A DNA stretch of 64,000 nucleotides from CAWAMR01 sp963783095 (GCA_963783095.1 CAWAMR010000001.1:434001-498000); one strand, 5' to 3'; shown: positions 30,439-40,922, counted from the stretch's first letter. Numbers and translations are program-made. The notes: generated from the sequence alone by a model not told the origin.

Positions 30439-31003
30439 ATGCACTCGACTCCCGCCAGTTTGCTCGACCAACTTCGCCGAGTACCCAGTGACGTTGCCTG
30501 GGTGCGTTCTACGTGCATCTCTACACGCCCCTGCTACATTGGTCTTCGAGTCTGGGACTGCAGTCCGCCGACCGCGCCGACCTCTTGCAGGAGATTTTCA
30601 TTGCAGTGTTGCGTGGATTGCCGAAGTTCGTTCAACAACGACCGGGAAGTTTTCGAGCCTGGCTACGAACGATCGCCGTCAATAAATGGCATGACCGTCA
30701 GCGACAAGAGATTCCGTTGCCGATCGGGCCGGAGGATGACCGTTTGGAAGCAATGCCAGCGATGATCCGGCCATCGAATTCGAAGAGTCAGAGATCGCAC
30801 CCTCGTTCAACAGGCAACGCAACTGATTCGCTCCGACTTTCACCCAACGGCGTGGCGAGCTTTCTCCGGGCCACAACCGTCGAGAATCGTCCGGTCGGAG
30901 AAGTCGCCGCCGAGTTGATGATTTCGCCCAACGCGATCTATGTGGGGCGATCGCGAATACTGCAGCGTCTTCGCACCGAACTGGCCGGATTGCTTGGAAC
31001 TGA
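30439..31003 (+). CDS. ECF-type RNA polymerase sigma factor (frameshifts)
   Basis: Region 2: 'LHWSSSLGLQSADRADLLQE' followed by 'IFIAVLRGLPKF', and 'FRAWLRTIAVNKWHDRQRQ'. Region 4: 'ENRPVGEVAAELMISPNAIY' followed by 'GRSRILQRLRTELAGLLG'. The start frame (ATG 30439, 'MHSTPASLLDQLRRVPSD') must shift near 30510 to reach region 2. Two more shifts between 30770 and 30870 connect region 2 to region 4 through 'RTLVQQATQLIRSDFHPTAW'. The end is placed at a TGA at 31001 that needs one more shift; otherwise the frame runs on into the next gene. It is directly upstream of a Ser/Thr kinase gene, the usual planctomycete pairing in which the kinase controls the sigma factor. Confidence 0.8.
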
Positions 31004-31091
31004 TCAGAATATTAGTCGTGGCAAAGATTCAGCTCATCTCGTTCTTGTATTGATGGCACTTCTCGCAACTTCTCGAATGGGAGGCATTCCG

Positions 31092-33423
31092 ATGAATCCT
31101 GCGGCAACAAGCCCGATGTGGCGACGTTCCAGAGTTCCTGTCGGGACTCGATCCGTCCGTGGCGCTGGTGGAAGATGCCCTGCAAACCGATCCGGAACTC
31201 GTTTCCGAACTGGTCGAAGTAACCGGGAACAACACATTGTAAGGCCCTGCGGGCGCGAATCCGGATGAACTATCCGATTGTGGGGAGTTGAAGGAACTCG
31301 TTGCCAAATTCGAACAATCTCTCCGCGTCGAAGACATCCCTCAGAACCTGTGGATATCGTCTCGACGCCGGATCAAACCGTTACTCTCACACCGGACGTT
31401 GAGCCGAGAGTCCTGGACGAAGATGACCCGCGGACCATGCTGGGCCCTGCGGAATCTCCCGAAGAAATCGGTCGTCTCGGAACGTATCGCGTTCTACGCG
31501 TACTCGGCAAGGGAGGAATGGGAACGGTGTTCGAGGCCGTCGAACGATCGGCTCGATCGTCACGTCGCCCTGAAAGTCATGAAGTCGAGAATCGCTCGGC
31601 GGGCCGATGCCGCAGCCGATTCCTGCGCGAAGCGCGGCCGCCGCCAAGGTCGAACATCCCAACATCATCGCCATTTTCGAGGTGAATGAGGACCGGGATA
31701 TACCCTTCCTGGCCATGCCGATGCTCAAGGGCGAACCTCTCGATCGCCGCCTCAAGTCCAGCTCACCCTTATCCCTGCCGCTGGCTCTGGAAATTGGTCG
31801 CCAAATCGCATCGGGTCTCGCGGCAGCACATAAGACGGGACTCATTCACCGCGACATCAAACCTGCAAACATCTGGCTCGAGCCCGGCGATTCCGAACTG
31901 ACCCCGCGCGTTCGCATTCTCGACTTCGGACTGGCGCAAATCGCCGAGAACGATATTCATCTGACGCAAAGCGGAATGATTGTCGGCACGCCTGCCTACA
32001 TGGCTCCGGAACAGGCACGCAGCGAAACCATCGATCACCGCGCGATCTGTTTAGCCTGGGAGTGACTCTTTACGAGATGACGACCGGCCAACGTCCCTTC
32101 AAAGGCCGCGACACGATGTCGATCCTGATGAGTTTAGGCTCGGATATTCCAACCCTTCCCCACCTCCTTCAACCGGCGATTCCCCACATGGTTTCAGCGC
32201 TTATCGTGCAGCTTCTGGAGAAAATTCCCGCAATGCGGCCCCAGAGTGCGACAGAGGTTGCATCGCAACTGGCTCGGTTTCTCGTTCCAGCGGTTGAGAC
32301 ACCGGCCGAAGCCCCCCGGCAAGGAATCGCTGCGACTGCGGATCTTCCAGTACCCGCTCCCGCGATGAAGCCGCCCCGCAACGACCGGCGCTTCAAGCGC
32401 TTGCTGCTCGGTTTGGGTGGATTGGCAGTTGTAGTGCTCATCTGGGCCATCGTGGTCATCATCCGCGACAAGAGCGGCAAAAAAGTCGACGAAGTAAAAG
32501 TTCCTGACGGGGGCACGGTCGAAATCGTGGACAACCCGAAAACGATGCCGAATTCACCGAATGCCCCTTCCATCCCCACCGTCCCATTTGGGGAAAAACG
32601 AGCGACCGACCATCAAGAAGCGTGGGCGAAATACCTGGGAGTGCCTGCTGAGGAGAAGAACTCGATAGGGATGCGGATGAGACTGATCCCACCGGGAAAG
32701 TTTTCGATGGTTCCGGAGCATCAGGTCACGATCAGCAAACCGTTCCGGATCGGCATTCATGAAGTTACCATTTCGCAATTCACCGCCTTTGTGAAAGACA
32801 AAAACTACAAAACCGATTCGGAATCATCGGGCAAGGGTGGACTTGTGCGCGTCAACGACAAAGACGAGCGCAAGCCGGAATACACCTGGAAACTTGCCGA
32901 TGTCTCAAGGAGCGATAATCATCCGGTGGGGCAATTGAGTTGGAACGACGCCGTCCAATTCTGCAAATGGCTCAGCGCGAAGGAAGGCAAAACGTATCGG
33001 CTCCCGACAGAAGCCGAGTGGGAATGGGCATGCCGGGCCGGGAGTTCGACCACTTACTACTTCGGGGACGATGAGACCAACCTGGGCGAATATGCCTGGT
33101 ACGCGAAGAACTCAGAGAATCACACGCATCCTGTGGGCGAGAAGAAACCGAACGCCTGGGGTCTATTCGACATGCACGGCAACATTAGCGAGTACTGTCA
33201 AGACTGGGAGGGCGAGTTACCGAAAAAGGATGTGATCGATCCCAAGGGGCCGAATGAAGGAGAGTTCCGAGTCATTCGCAGTTACGGCTTCTTCGACAAT
33301 GCGGACGGTGTGACCTGCGACTGTCGGGCGGCCTATTTGCCCGATCAATCGATGAATCATTTCGGTTTCCGAGTGGTTTGCGAATTGGCACCGAAGGAAT
33401 CAAAAGATGGGCCGCACAAGTAG
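31092..33423 (+). CDS. Ser/Thr protein kinase fused to a formylglycine-generating-enzyme-like domain (frameshifts)
   Basis: Domains in order: N-terminal segment ('VPEFLSGLDPSVALVEDALQ'), kinase ('LGTYRVLRVLGKGGMGTVFE', 'RHVALKVMKSR', 'GLIHRDIKPANIWLEPGD', 'ILDFGLAQIAE', 'GTPAYMAPEQARS'), one membrane helix ('LLGLGGLAVVVLIWAIVVII', about 32399-32460), then an FGE-sulfatase/SUMF1 domain ('KPFRIGIHEVTISQFTAFVK', 'YRLPTEAEWEWACRAG', 'WGLFDMHGNISEYCQDWEGE', ending 'HFGFRVVCEL'). Frames change at about 31150, 31250, 31340, 31560, 31640 and 32055. The kinase is cytoplasmic and the FGE-like domain outside. The FGE-like domain may be a sensor rather than an enzyme; this is inference. Confidence 0.85.
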
Positions 33424-33470
33424 ATAATTCCAGGCATTTACCCAGCGTTGCCGGTTTCCCCGGGAAACCC

Positions 33471-34045
33471 TCAATCCAGGGTAATCGATTTCCCTGCATC
33501 TACGCGGAACCGATCGTTGATTTTCTTGGGTCGGGCACCGTTGTCCGGACTGACCCACACCGCGTAAAAGCCTGGCGGCACCACCATGTCGAGCCGATAG
33601 TCCTTGGCGGTTTGCACCGGTTTGTGGCCCTTCTCGTCCGGACCCGGATCATCCTGTTCCGTAATGGTGACCAACCCCCGCAAGGCTGCCCATCGCCGCG
33701 AACCGTCACCACTCCGACATAGTCGTCGATTTTCACGTCCTTCACCTCACCTGCCTTGAGTTTCACTTTTGCCAGGATTTTGACGGCGATCCCGTCTTTG
33801 GGCTGCCACCAAAGATCGAATGGTCCTTCTCCCGTAAGCCTTACCGTTTCCTTGTAATTACCGGTAGAAGCGAGCGCTTTGTGTTTCGCAGCGCCGGGAC
33901 CAGATTCACCCGTCTTGACCACGACGATCGAGCGCATGGCAGGAAGGAACGATCCGCCGGTAGTGAAGCGCAAACCGCGTTCGCTCTGGGCATGTGCGCA
34001 GGGAATGAGCAATAGAGCGAAAAGTGATGGCGCGATAAACCTCAT
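33471..34045 (-). CDS. Exported hypothetical protein (one frameshift)
   Basis: Signal peptide 'FIAPSLFALLLIPCAHAQ' then a beta-rich protein: 'GLRFTTGGSFLPAMRSIVVV', 'ETVRLTGEGPFDLWWQPKDG', 'LKAGEVKDVKIDDYVGVVTV'. A shift near 33690 continues as 'LVTITEQDDPGPDEKGHKPV', 'YRLDMVVPPGFYAVWVSPDN' and ends 'DRFRVDAGKSITLD'. About 190 residues, probably periplasmic, with a fold reminiscent of small immunoglobulin-like domains. I do not recognise the family. It converges with the kinase-FGE gene. Confidence 0.6.
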
Positions 34046-34214
34046 TGGGAAATCTCCGGGAAACGAAGTTTGACTTCTATGAAACAGACGACACAGGGAT
34101 ACAAAACGGTGGGGAATCAGTTATCATAATCATCGCCAACCTGAAACAGCTTTCCAATTCCAATAAGATTTTGGGATTTCGACCGAAAGCACTGCTCAAA
34201 GAGTGGAAAAGAAA

Positions 34215-34778
34215 ATGAGTGCCGCTCCAACTTTGACACCGATGCCTACACTGGTTTCCTTCGACCCCGAATATCGGGAGTGTTACGAAATCATTGACGG
34301 TCTTCGTGTGGAGACTCCTCCCATGAGCGCTGAGTCGAGTGTGATTGCCTCACGTTTGTCGCATTTCCTGAATGCGTTCGCTTTGCCAAGTCTGGGCCAA
34401 AGTGTCGCGGAAGTGCTGTTTCACTTGCCCCTGCAGATGGATCGTAATCGACGTCCCGATGTTGCCTTTGTTCCGTTCAGCCGGTGGCCTAAGACGAAAA
34501 GAATTCCCTCGTCGAATGCCTGGGATGTCTTGCCCGACCTGGTTGCGGAGGTGATTAGCCCCTCCGATCTCTTCGACGCGGTTGTAGAGAAAGTCGAGGA
34601 ATACTTTACGTCGGGGATTCGGTTGGTGTGGGTGATACATCCTGGTCTTCAGCGCGTCTATATCTTCGAATCGCCTACGCAAATCCGCGTCTTGAGTCGA
34701 AACGACACGCTCGATGGAGGCGTTGTTCTTCCCGAGTTTCGATTGCAATTGGTGCAACTTTTCCCGACGGATGGGTAG
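34215..34778 (+). CDS. Uma2-family (DUF820) restriction-endonuclease-like protein
   Basis: A 187-residue protein of the Uma2 family, PD-(D/E)XK-like nucleases abundant in cyanobacteria and planctomycetes. Visible motifs: 'YEIIDGLRVETPPMSAESS', 'NRRPDVAFVP' (catalytic Asp), 'DLVAEVISPSD' (the usual E-V-x-S-P-S) and 'YFTSGIRLVWVIHPGLQRVY' (the usual Y...G...W.V.P). The expected spacing is intact. No partner gene. ATG 34215 is chosen over an upstream GTG at 34203. Biological role of the family is not settled. Confidence 0.88.
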   Translation: MSAAPTLTPMPTLVSFDPEYRECYEIIDGLRVETPPMSAESSVIASRLSHFLNAFALPSLGQSVAEVLFHLPLQMDRNRRPDVAFVPFSRWPKTKRIPSSNAWDVLPDLVAEVISPSDLFDAVVEKVEEYFTSGIRLVWVIHPGLQRVYIFESPTQIRVLSRNDTLDGGVVLPEFRLQLVQLFPTDG

Positions 34779-34973
34779 AAATCAGTCCGTTACCGGTGTT
34801 GACTTCCCTGGGAAAATGTAGCGGATTTATTTGTAGCGTCTGCGCCCAGTTTCGGGCCCTCATCCGAAAGTAACTTCGCCAGAATATCAAATCAATAATC
34901 GTTGGATTGAGGCGAAGTTTCTTGGAAGAAAAACGGACTACCGCCTAATTCGTGTTATTCGTTTTATTCGTGG

Positions 34974-37309
34974 TTAGAACGCTTTTCGCAACCTCAATGA
35001 ATTGGCAACCACCGACAACGAACTGAAGCTCATCGCCGCTGCAGCCCAGATTGGGCCAATCAACCCGCCGCCGAATGGAACCAGAACCCCAGCTGCAATC
35101 GGTATCGCCAGTGCGTTGTAGAGGAATGCCAGCCACAGGTTCTGTCGAATCGTCCGAAGCGTATCGAGGCTCAAGTGTCTGGCTCGCAATAGCGATCGCA
35201 AGTCGGGTTTTACCAACGTCACTCCAGCGCTTTCGATCGCCAGATCGGTTCCCGTCCCGATGGCGATTCCGACATTCGCTTGCGCCAGCGCAGCGGCGTC
35301 ATTGATGCCATCTCCCACCATCCCGACCGTTTGCCCCTCATCTTGTAGCCGGCGCACAACTTTCTGTTTCTCCGTGGGCAAAACCTCGGCAATCACTTCC
35401 GTAATTCCCAGCCGGCGAGCGATGGCGAGCGCAGTGCTTCGGCTATCTCCGGTAAGCATCACCAGCCGGATGCCGATCTGCCGCAATTGTTCCAGAGCCT
35501 CAACGGAACTATCGCGCAGGGGATCGCTCACGGCAATCAAACCGGCATATTTGCCATCGATTCCGATCACGAGAACGGTTTGACCTTCCTCGCGCAGGTC
35601 TTCCAGCCGACGACGGCTCGGCTCACCCTGGAGATTGTTTTCCGTCAAAAAGGCCGGGTTGCCGACGAGAAAGATATGTCCCTCGACTTTCCCGCGAATG
35701 CCCCGGCCGGGAACGGTTTGAATCTCCTCTGCTCCCGTCAGATGCAGTGAAGCCTGTTTGGCAGCGCGAACGATGGCATCGGCCAAAGGATGCTCGCTGG
35801 CCTGTTCGAGACTCGCCGTTTGTCGAAGCAGTTCATTGACAGCGAATCCTTCCGCCGGTTCGAGCACCATCACTTCGGGCCGGCCCACGGTAAGAGTCCC
35901 GGTTTTATCGAAAACCAGCGTATTCACCTGGCTTAGGCGTTGCAGTGCTTGTGCATCACGAAAAAGCACTCCGGACGAAGCGCCTCGACCCATGCCGACC
36001 ACCACTGCCAGCGGTGTTGCCAAGCCCAGCGCACACGGGCAAGCGATTATTAACACAGCCACCGCGTTGAGAAGTCCGAAGGCATATCGAGTCGACTCCG
36101 GCCCGAATAGCGCCCAGAGAACAAACGTCAAACCTGCGATCAGAAAGACTGCCGGTACAAACCACGACGCAACCCGATCGACGAGATCCTGAACCGGCAT
36201 TCGGCTCCGTTCGCCTCGCCCACGCGCTGAACCAGTTGCGACAACAGTGTTTCGGAACCCACGCGCCTGGCCTCGACAACGATGCCGCCATTGCCGTTGA
36301 GCGTCCCAGCAGAAACAGAATCGCCTTTCGACTTCTCCACTGGAATCGATTCGCCGGTCAACATCGATTCATCGAGAGCGGTTGTCCCTTCATCGACGAC
36401 ACCATCCACGGGAATCTTTTCGCCGGCACGGATGCGAACACGATCGCCGGGTTGGATCAATTCGACAGGAACTTCCTGTTCGCGCCCATCCAGCCCGATC
36501 AACAATGCGGTACTCGGCATACGCTGTAACAATGAACGAATGGCATCGCCGGTTTTTCGGCGTGAACTGAGTTCCAACATCTGGCCCAGCAACACCAAAA
36601 CGATGATTGCCACTACCGATTCAAAGTAAGGCTCCACCATTCCCGCATGACCTTGCCCCTCGAAACCGTGAGGAAACCAATGCAACGCGAACAAGTGTTC
36701 CGCTGCGGCCAGGGAACTATAGAAATAAGCTGTGCCGACTCCCATAGCGATCAAAGTGAACATGTTCGGTGAGCGATTCGCGATGGAATTCCAGGCGCGC
36801 ATCAGAAAGGGCAATCCGCACCAGAAGACTACCGGCGTACTCAAAATCCATTGCAGGACCAACGAGGCCGAAACGCCCAGCGAATTCGTGATGGGATGAC
36901 TCGGCAACATATCGATCATGGCCAGCAGAAAGACAGGCAACCCAAGCGCCAGTCCGATCCAAAATCGCCGCTGCATATCGAGAAGTTCGGGATCGGGGCC
37001 GTTATCGAGTGTCGGCGCTGCCGGTTCAAGTGCCATTCCACACTTGGGACACGCTCCAGGCCGATCGCTGACGACATCGGCGTCCATCGGACAGATATAG
37101 CGCTGGCCATCTTTGCTGCTTGTTTGAATGGCAACGTGAGTTTGTGACGCGGACATTGCATCACGATGCCCGCCGAGATAGCGATCGGGAGTCAGTTGAA
37201 ACTTCTTCTGACAGCCAAGAGAGCAGAAATAATAGGCCTGCCCTTGATGGCTCCAGGAACCAGCAGCTTTTTCGGGATCGACGTTCATGCCGCAGACGGG
37301 ATCGATCAT
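34974..37309 (-). CDS. copA: Heavy-metal (copper-type) P1B-ATPase (one frameshift)
   Basis: Exports Cu+ or a similar metal at the cytoplasmic membrane. The N-terminus has a YHS domain ('MIDPVCGMNVDPEKAAGSWS', 'YYFCSLGCQKKFQ') and a heavy-metal zinc-ribbon ('YICPMDADVVSDRPGACPKC'), replacing the usual HMA domain. Then membrane helices, actuator 'TALDESMLTGESIPVEKSKG', the ion site 'IIACPCALGLATPLAVVVGM' and phosphorylation site 'VFDKTGTLTVGRPEVMV'. The hinge 'GMVGDGINDAAALAQANVG' follows. The frame shifts near 36195. ATG 37309 begins the YHS domain. The CPC motif supports Cu/Ag. Reconstructed length about 778 residues. Confidence 0.92.
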
Positions 37310-37370
37310 GTTGAGACATCCGGAAGAGAGTGCCTCTTCACTATTCTTCGCTGATTGGGAAAATCTGTGG

Positions 37371-37440
37371 GGCGGCTCGAGTCTTCGAGGCCCGCCGATT
37401 GGCGCGGTTCCACTGGCGGGCCTCGAAGACTCGACCCGCC
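37371..37440. repeat. Inverted repeat of the gggcgggtcgag family
   Basis: Arms 37371-37396 and 37415-37440 (ggcgggcctcgaagactcga and its complement) match with one mismatch, with an 18-base loop. The sequence is a diverged relative of the units at 10959 and 13987 (tcttcg replacing ctttgcg). It lies in the 289-base gap between divergent copA and the RloA-like gene. Confidence 0.85.
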
Positions 37441-37598
37441 CTACGATGCCTCTGGTCACATCATCACTGGAATAGTTTATCAAAGCCTCCAAATAGGTTT
37501 TTCTTCGAATGGCTTCCAATGGGTTTTCCCGTCGAGTTTTTGCAGGAAATGTGCAGAAAATGAATGAAAATTGGTAGAATAGTGGGAAGAGGTTTATT

Positions 37599-38837
37599 AT
37601 GCTCATAGAATCTCGCGTCCAAAACTATCGATCTTTGCGTTCTGAGCAAGTCCTGACTTTGGAGGCGACATCTGTCTCCGACGAAACCGACCGGCGGCCA
37701 AGAAAGGTTTCCGGGCATTCTGAAGAGTTGCTTCCGGTCGCGGCTCTCTATGGGGCCAATGCCAGCGGGAAGACAAACCTGCTTTCCGCAATTGGGTTTA
37801 TGCGCTCTGCAGTCATGGACTCCCATCGCTCTTGGGAACCGGATCAGGTCATCGCGCGCGATCCATTCGCCTGGGCGGGCGAAAGAAGCAATCCTTCTCT
37901 TTTTGAGATCACCTTCCTGATCGATTCCGTTCGATACCAGTATGGATTTGTGGCTGCCGACCTCACGTTTGTTGAAGAGTGGTTACACGCCTGGCCGAAC
38001 GGAAAGAAACAAACCTGGTTCGAAAGAGATGAGGATTCTTTTAAGTTTGGCGAGAATCTCAAGGGCGAAAACAAGGTAATTGAACAAGTCACGAGACCGA
38101 ACTCCCTTTTTCTCTCTGCTGCCGTGCAAAATAGGCATCGACAGCTTGAACCGATCTTCGGTTGGTTCAAGAATTTGGGTCTGGTAAACCTCTCATTTGG
38201 GTTACGATATGAAGCTTCGAACTTTGAACTAGCGGAGCTTCTGGAAAGCTCCCACTCCGAAAAGCACGGAAAGACTTTGAAGTTCTTGGATCAATTTCGT
38301 GAAATGTTACGCAATGCAGATCTTGGGGTTATTGATGTTCGAGTCATCTCAGAACCAGATGTTTTTCAAGCTTGGAAGCGATTTCGCTTTGATCTGAAAC
38401 ACAAAAATAGTGATAAAGACTCGTGGTTGCCGCTTTCGGAAGAATCGAAGGGGACCCAAACGATTTTCCGCATTGGGTTGCCGATATTGCGTGCGATACA
38501 GGACGGCAGTCCATTAATCGTCGATGAACTGGAGGCCAGCCTGCATCCTGTTTTGGCTCTTCAGATCGTCAACCTGTTCAATGACCCTGTTCGCAATCCA
38601 AAGAACGCCCAGCTATTGTTCACTACCCACGACACAAACTTGCTGGGCTCGACTCTGGGCGAATCTGCTTTGCGACGCGATCAAGTCTGGTTCACCGAAA
38701 AAGATAAAGAGGGAGCAACACTTCTTTACCCGCTTACGGATTATCACCCGCGAAAAGTAGAAAACCTCGAACGCGGTTATTTGCAAGGGCGCTATGGTGC
38801 AATCCCGTTCCTTGGCAACTTTTTGGCCAAGGAGTAA
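37599..38837 (+). CDS. AAA ATPase, RloA/AbiLi-like
   Basis: A 412-residue SMC-like ATPase of the COG1106 type. 'MLIESRVQNYRSLRSEQVLT' opens the N-terminal lobe and 'ALYGANASGKTNLLSAIGFM' (about residue 50) is the Walker A motif. 'ESKGTQTIFRIGLPILRAIQ' is the signature area, 'GSPLIVDELEASLHPVLALQ' the Walker B and 'AQLLFTTHDTNLL' the switch His. This family is found with RloB partners in type I restriction loci (rloA/rloB) and resembles the AbiLi half of the AbiL phage-defence pair. Here the RloB partner immediately downstream is truncated. ATG 37599 has GGAAGAGG upstream. Uninterrupted. Confidence 0.85.
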   Translation: MLIESRVQNYRSLRSEQVLTLEATSVSDETDRRPRKVSGHSEELLPVAALYGANASGKTNLLSAIGFMRSAVMDSHRSWEPDQVIARDPFAWAGERSNPSLFEITFLIDSVRYQYGFVAADLTFVEEWLHAWPNGKKQTWFERDEDSFKFGENLKGENKVIEQVTRPNSLFLSAAVQNRHRQLEPIFGWFKNLGLVNLSFGLRYEASNFELAELLESSHSEKHGKTLKFLDQFREMLRNADLGVIDVRVISEPDVFQAWKRFRFDLKHKNSDKDSWLPLSEESKGTQTIFRIGLPILRAIQDGSPLIVDELEASLHPVLALQIVNLFNDPVRNPKNAQLLFTTHDTNLLGSTLGESALRRDQVWFTEKDKEGATLLYPLTDYHPRKVENLERGYLQGRYGAIPFLGNFLAKE

Positions 38838-38843
38838 CCTGCG

Positions 38844-38972
38844 ATGTCGAGAAAGCATCGAAACCGCGAGCGAAAGCCGGCGCGTCGCAAACCATTTCGA
38901 CAACCGAAGCCGTTGATTCTGATCGTACAAGTGTTTATTTGCTCACAGAATCGATCCGAGGTAATTGACTGA
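38844..38972 (+). pseudogene. Truncated rloB-like gene
   Basis: Six bases after the RloA-like gene an ATG opens a frame of 42 residues. Its first 28, 'MSRKHRNRERKPARRKPF' to 'KPLILIV', match the basic N-terminus and first beta-strand of RloB-family proteins, which normally continue with a Cys-Glu-Gly motif and run to about 200 residues. Here the frame instead ends after 14 unrelated residues at TGA 38970. No RloB continuation is visible in any frame before the next gene at 39046. So this is a break by deletion or replacement, not a one-base shift. Confidence 0.65.
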
Positions 38973-39045
38973 CGCCAACAGGACGCACAATCGGCTATAC
39001 TAATACCAGCGACTCGTCTTGTTTTGGGTATCCGGGGTTCGAGGA

Positions 39046-40686
39046 ATGCGATTTATCATTGCGCCGGAGTTTCAGGAACAGATGCTCCAACAGGAGTATC
39101 ATTCGCCGGACTGCTACGTCCGGCCCGGTGAGTATCTCCACCATTTCTACATCGACGGCGTCAAATATGTTGTGGTTCCCGCGATGCTGGAAGCGCTTCA
39201 GCATGCACGCGACAAGGACGATGTCGAAGCAGTCCGGCACCTGGAACTTCATCATTCGCACTACGAAGCGCTCCATGCGGATGCCGTTCGGCGCGGCGGC
39301 CTTGATGGCGTCACGCTGCTGGGCGATCCGCCGCCGGAGGAGGAGGAAGCGGTGCCGCGCATCGCCAATCCCTACGTTCCGCGCATGCCGAACAAGTGGG
39401 AGGATCTCGGCCTATCGTTACCGTTCCTCTTCGAAACCGTTTTGCGAACGATTTATAATCGCGGCCAGCTCACCGGCGGCGAACTGGCCAACGAACTTCA
39501 GTTGCCGTTCGCAGCGCTGGCACCGATCCTGCCGGCCATGCGCAAGCAAACTTTGATCGATATTATCGGCCAGAAAGGCAACAGCGGCGATGCTTCCTTC
39601 GTTTACGAAATCAAGCCGCCCAAGGGGACCGCCGCAGTTCAGGATGCATTGAACAAGACCGGCTATTGCGGCCCCTGTCCCGTTCCCTTCGAGGACTACG
39701 TCGAGTCGGTTCTTGCTCAAAGTATCAAAAAATTGATCGTGACGCGACGCAGCATTCAGCGGGCGTTCGAGGATTTGGTAATCTCGGATGAAGTCTTTAA
39801 CGAGATCGGGCCGGCGGTCAATTCGGGCGCATCGATCTTCTTTTTCGGCTATCCCGGCAACGGCAAAACCAGCATCGCCGAACGTATCACTCGTCTCATG
39901 GGCGATGCCGTTTTTCTGCCTCATGCGGTCGAAGCCAACGGACAGATTATCAAGGTCTTCGATCCCATCTTGCATGTGCCCATCAAGGATGACGAAAACC
40001 CCGCCGGGATGGAAAGCTTTATTCGCAAGGGAGTTGCCTTCGATCATCGTTACGTGAAGGTCAAGCGCCCAACCATTGTCGTCGGCGGCGAGTTGAGCAT
40101 GTCGATGCTCGATTTGAAATTCAACGATGTCGGCAAATTCTACGAAGCGCCGTTGCAAATGAAGGCCAATGGCGGAATCTTGATGATCGACGACTTCGGC
40201 CGCCAGCAAATCCGCCCGATGGACCTGCTCAATCGCTGGATCGTGCCTCTGGAGAAGCGCTACGACTACCTGACCACTGTGGGCGGGACCAAGATCGAAG
40301 TGCCGTTCGACGAGTTATTGATCTTCTCGACCAACCTCGATCCAACCCAACTGGCGGACGAGGCCTTTCTGCGCAGGATCAAGTTCAAGATCGAAATCCG
40401 CGACCCGGATGAGATGCAGTATCGCAAAATCTGGGAACTCGTTTGCAAGGCCCGTCGAGTGGAGATCGATCTGAACGGCATCGATTACCTCATCGAAAAG
40501 TGGTATCGGCCCACCAAGCGACCCTTTCGCATGTGCCAGCCCAGAGACCTTCTGGATCAAATGATGTGTATCGCCAAGTACAACATGGAGCGAGTGAACT
40601 TTAGCCCGGACCTCATCGACGCGGCCTGCGATACTTACTTCATCAGCAGCGAACAGCGCGACTTCGGGGCCAAGGTTAGACTTTGA
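39046..40686 (+). CDS. AAA-family ATPase, planctomycete type
   Basis: A 546-residue protein with an N-terminal domain of unknown role. A winged-helix-like block follows ('FLFETVLRTIYNRGQLTGGE'), then an AAA module. Walker A is 'FFFGYPGNGKTSIAERITRL' (about residue 267), Walker B 'GGILMIDDFGRQQIRPMDLL' (about 378), then sensor 'ELLIFSTNLDPTQLADEAFL' with arginine-finger region 'RRIKFKIEIRDPD'. The lid 'RPTKRPFRMCQPRDLLDQMM' ends the module. Sequences like this are common in planctomycetes and annotated only as ATPases. A start at TTG 39019 is possible; ATG 39046 begins the conserved 'MRFIIAPEFQEQML'. No neighbour explains its role. Confidence 0.85.
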   Translation: MRFIIAPEFQEQMLQQEYHSPDCYVRPGEYLHHFYIDGVKYVVVPAMLEALQHARDKDDVEAVRHLELHHSHYEALHADAVRRGGLDGVTLLGDPPPEEEEAVPRIANPYVPRMPNKWEDLGLSLPFLFETVLRTIYNRGQLTGGELANELQLPFAALAPILPAMRKQTLIDIIGQKGNSGDASFVYEIKPPKGTAAVQDALNKTGYCGPCPVPFEDYVESVLAQSIKKLIVTRRSIQRAFEDLVISDEVFNEIGPAVNSGASIFFFGYPGNGKTSIAERITRLMGDAVFLPHAVEANGQIIKVFDPILHVPIKDDENPAGMESFIRKGVAFDHRYVKVKRPTIVVGGELSMSMLDLKFNDVGKFYEAPLQMKANGGILMIDDFGRQQIRPMDLLNRWIVPLEKRYDYLTTVGGTKIEVPFDELLIFSTNLDPTQLADEAFLRRIKFKIEIRDPDEMQYRKIWELVCKARRVEIDLNGIDYLIEKWYRPTKRPFRMCQPRDLLDQMMCIAKYNMERVNFSPDLIDAACDTYFISSEQRDFGAKVRL

Positions 40687-40702
40687 CGATGACAAGGTTC
40701 GG

Positions 40703-40849
40703 AAGGTGACAAGGTGACAAGGTGACAAGGTGACAAGGTGACAAAATACCGCAGATTGATAATCGGATCGGGTCGATTACATGAATGTTCATAGATACGC
40801 TTAATGATTGTCACCTTGTCACCTTGTCACCTTGTCACCTTGTCACCTT
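40703..40849. repeat. Inverted pair of 5x8-bp tandem repeats (aaggtgac / gtcacctt)
   Basis: Five exact tandem copies of aaggtgac (40703-40742) face five exact copies of gtcacctt (40810-40849) across 67 bases, giving a 40-bp perfect stem that can slip in register. It starts 17 bases after the AAA ATPase stop. The same unit makes a similar hairpin at 56895-57002. Confidence 0.92.
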
Positions 40850-40922
40850 GTCAGAGTAACAATCGCGTCCTATCATCACTATTTCCTTTTGAACGATAGC
40901 CAATGGATAACGGACGGAAGTC

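Noticed and set aside
40703..40849. Ordinary rho-independent terminator
   Set aside because: The stem is long and slippery, the loop is 67 bases and no T-run follows. It is better described as a tandem inverted repeat, although it may still affect transcript ends.
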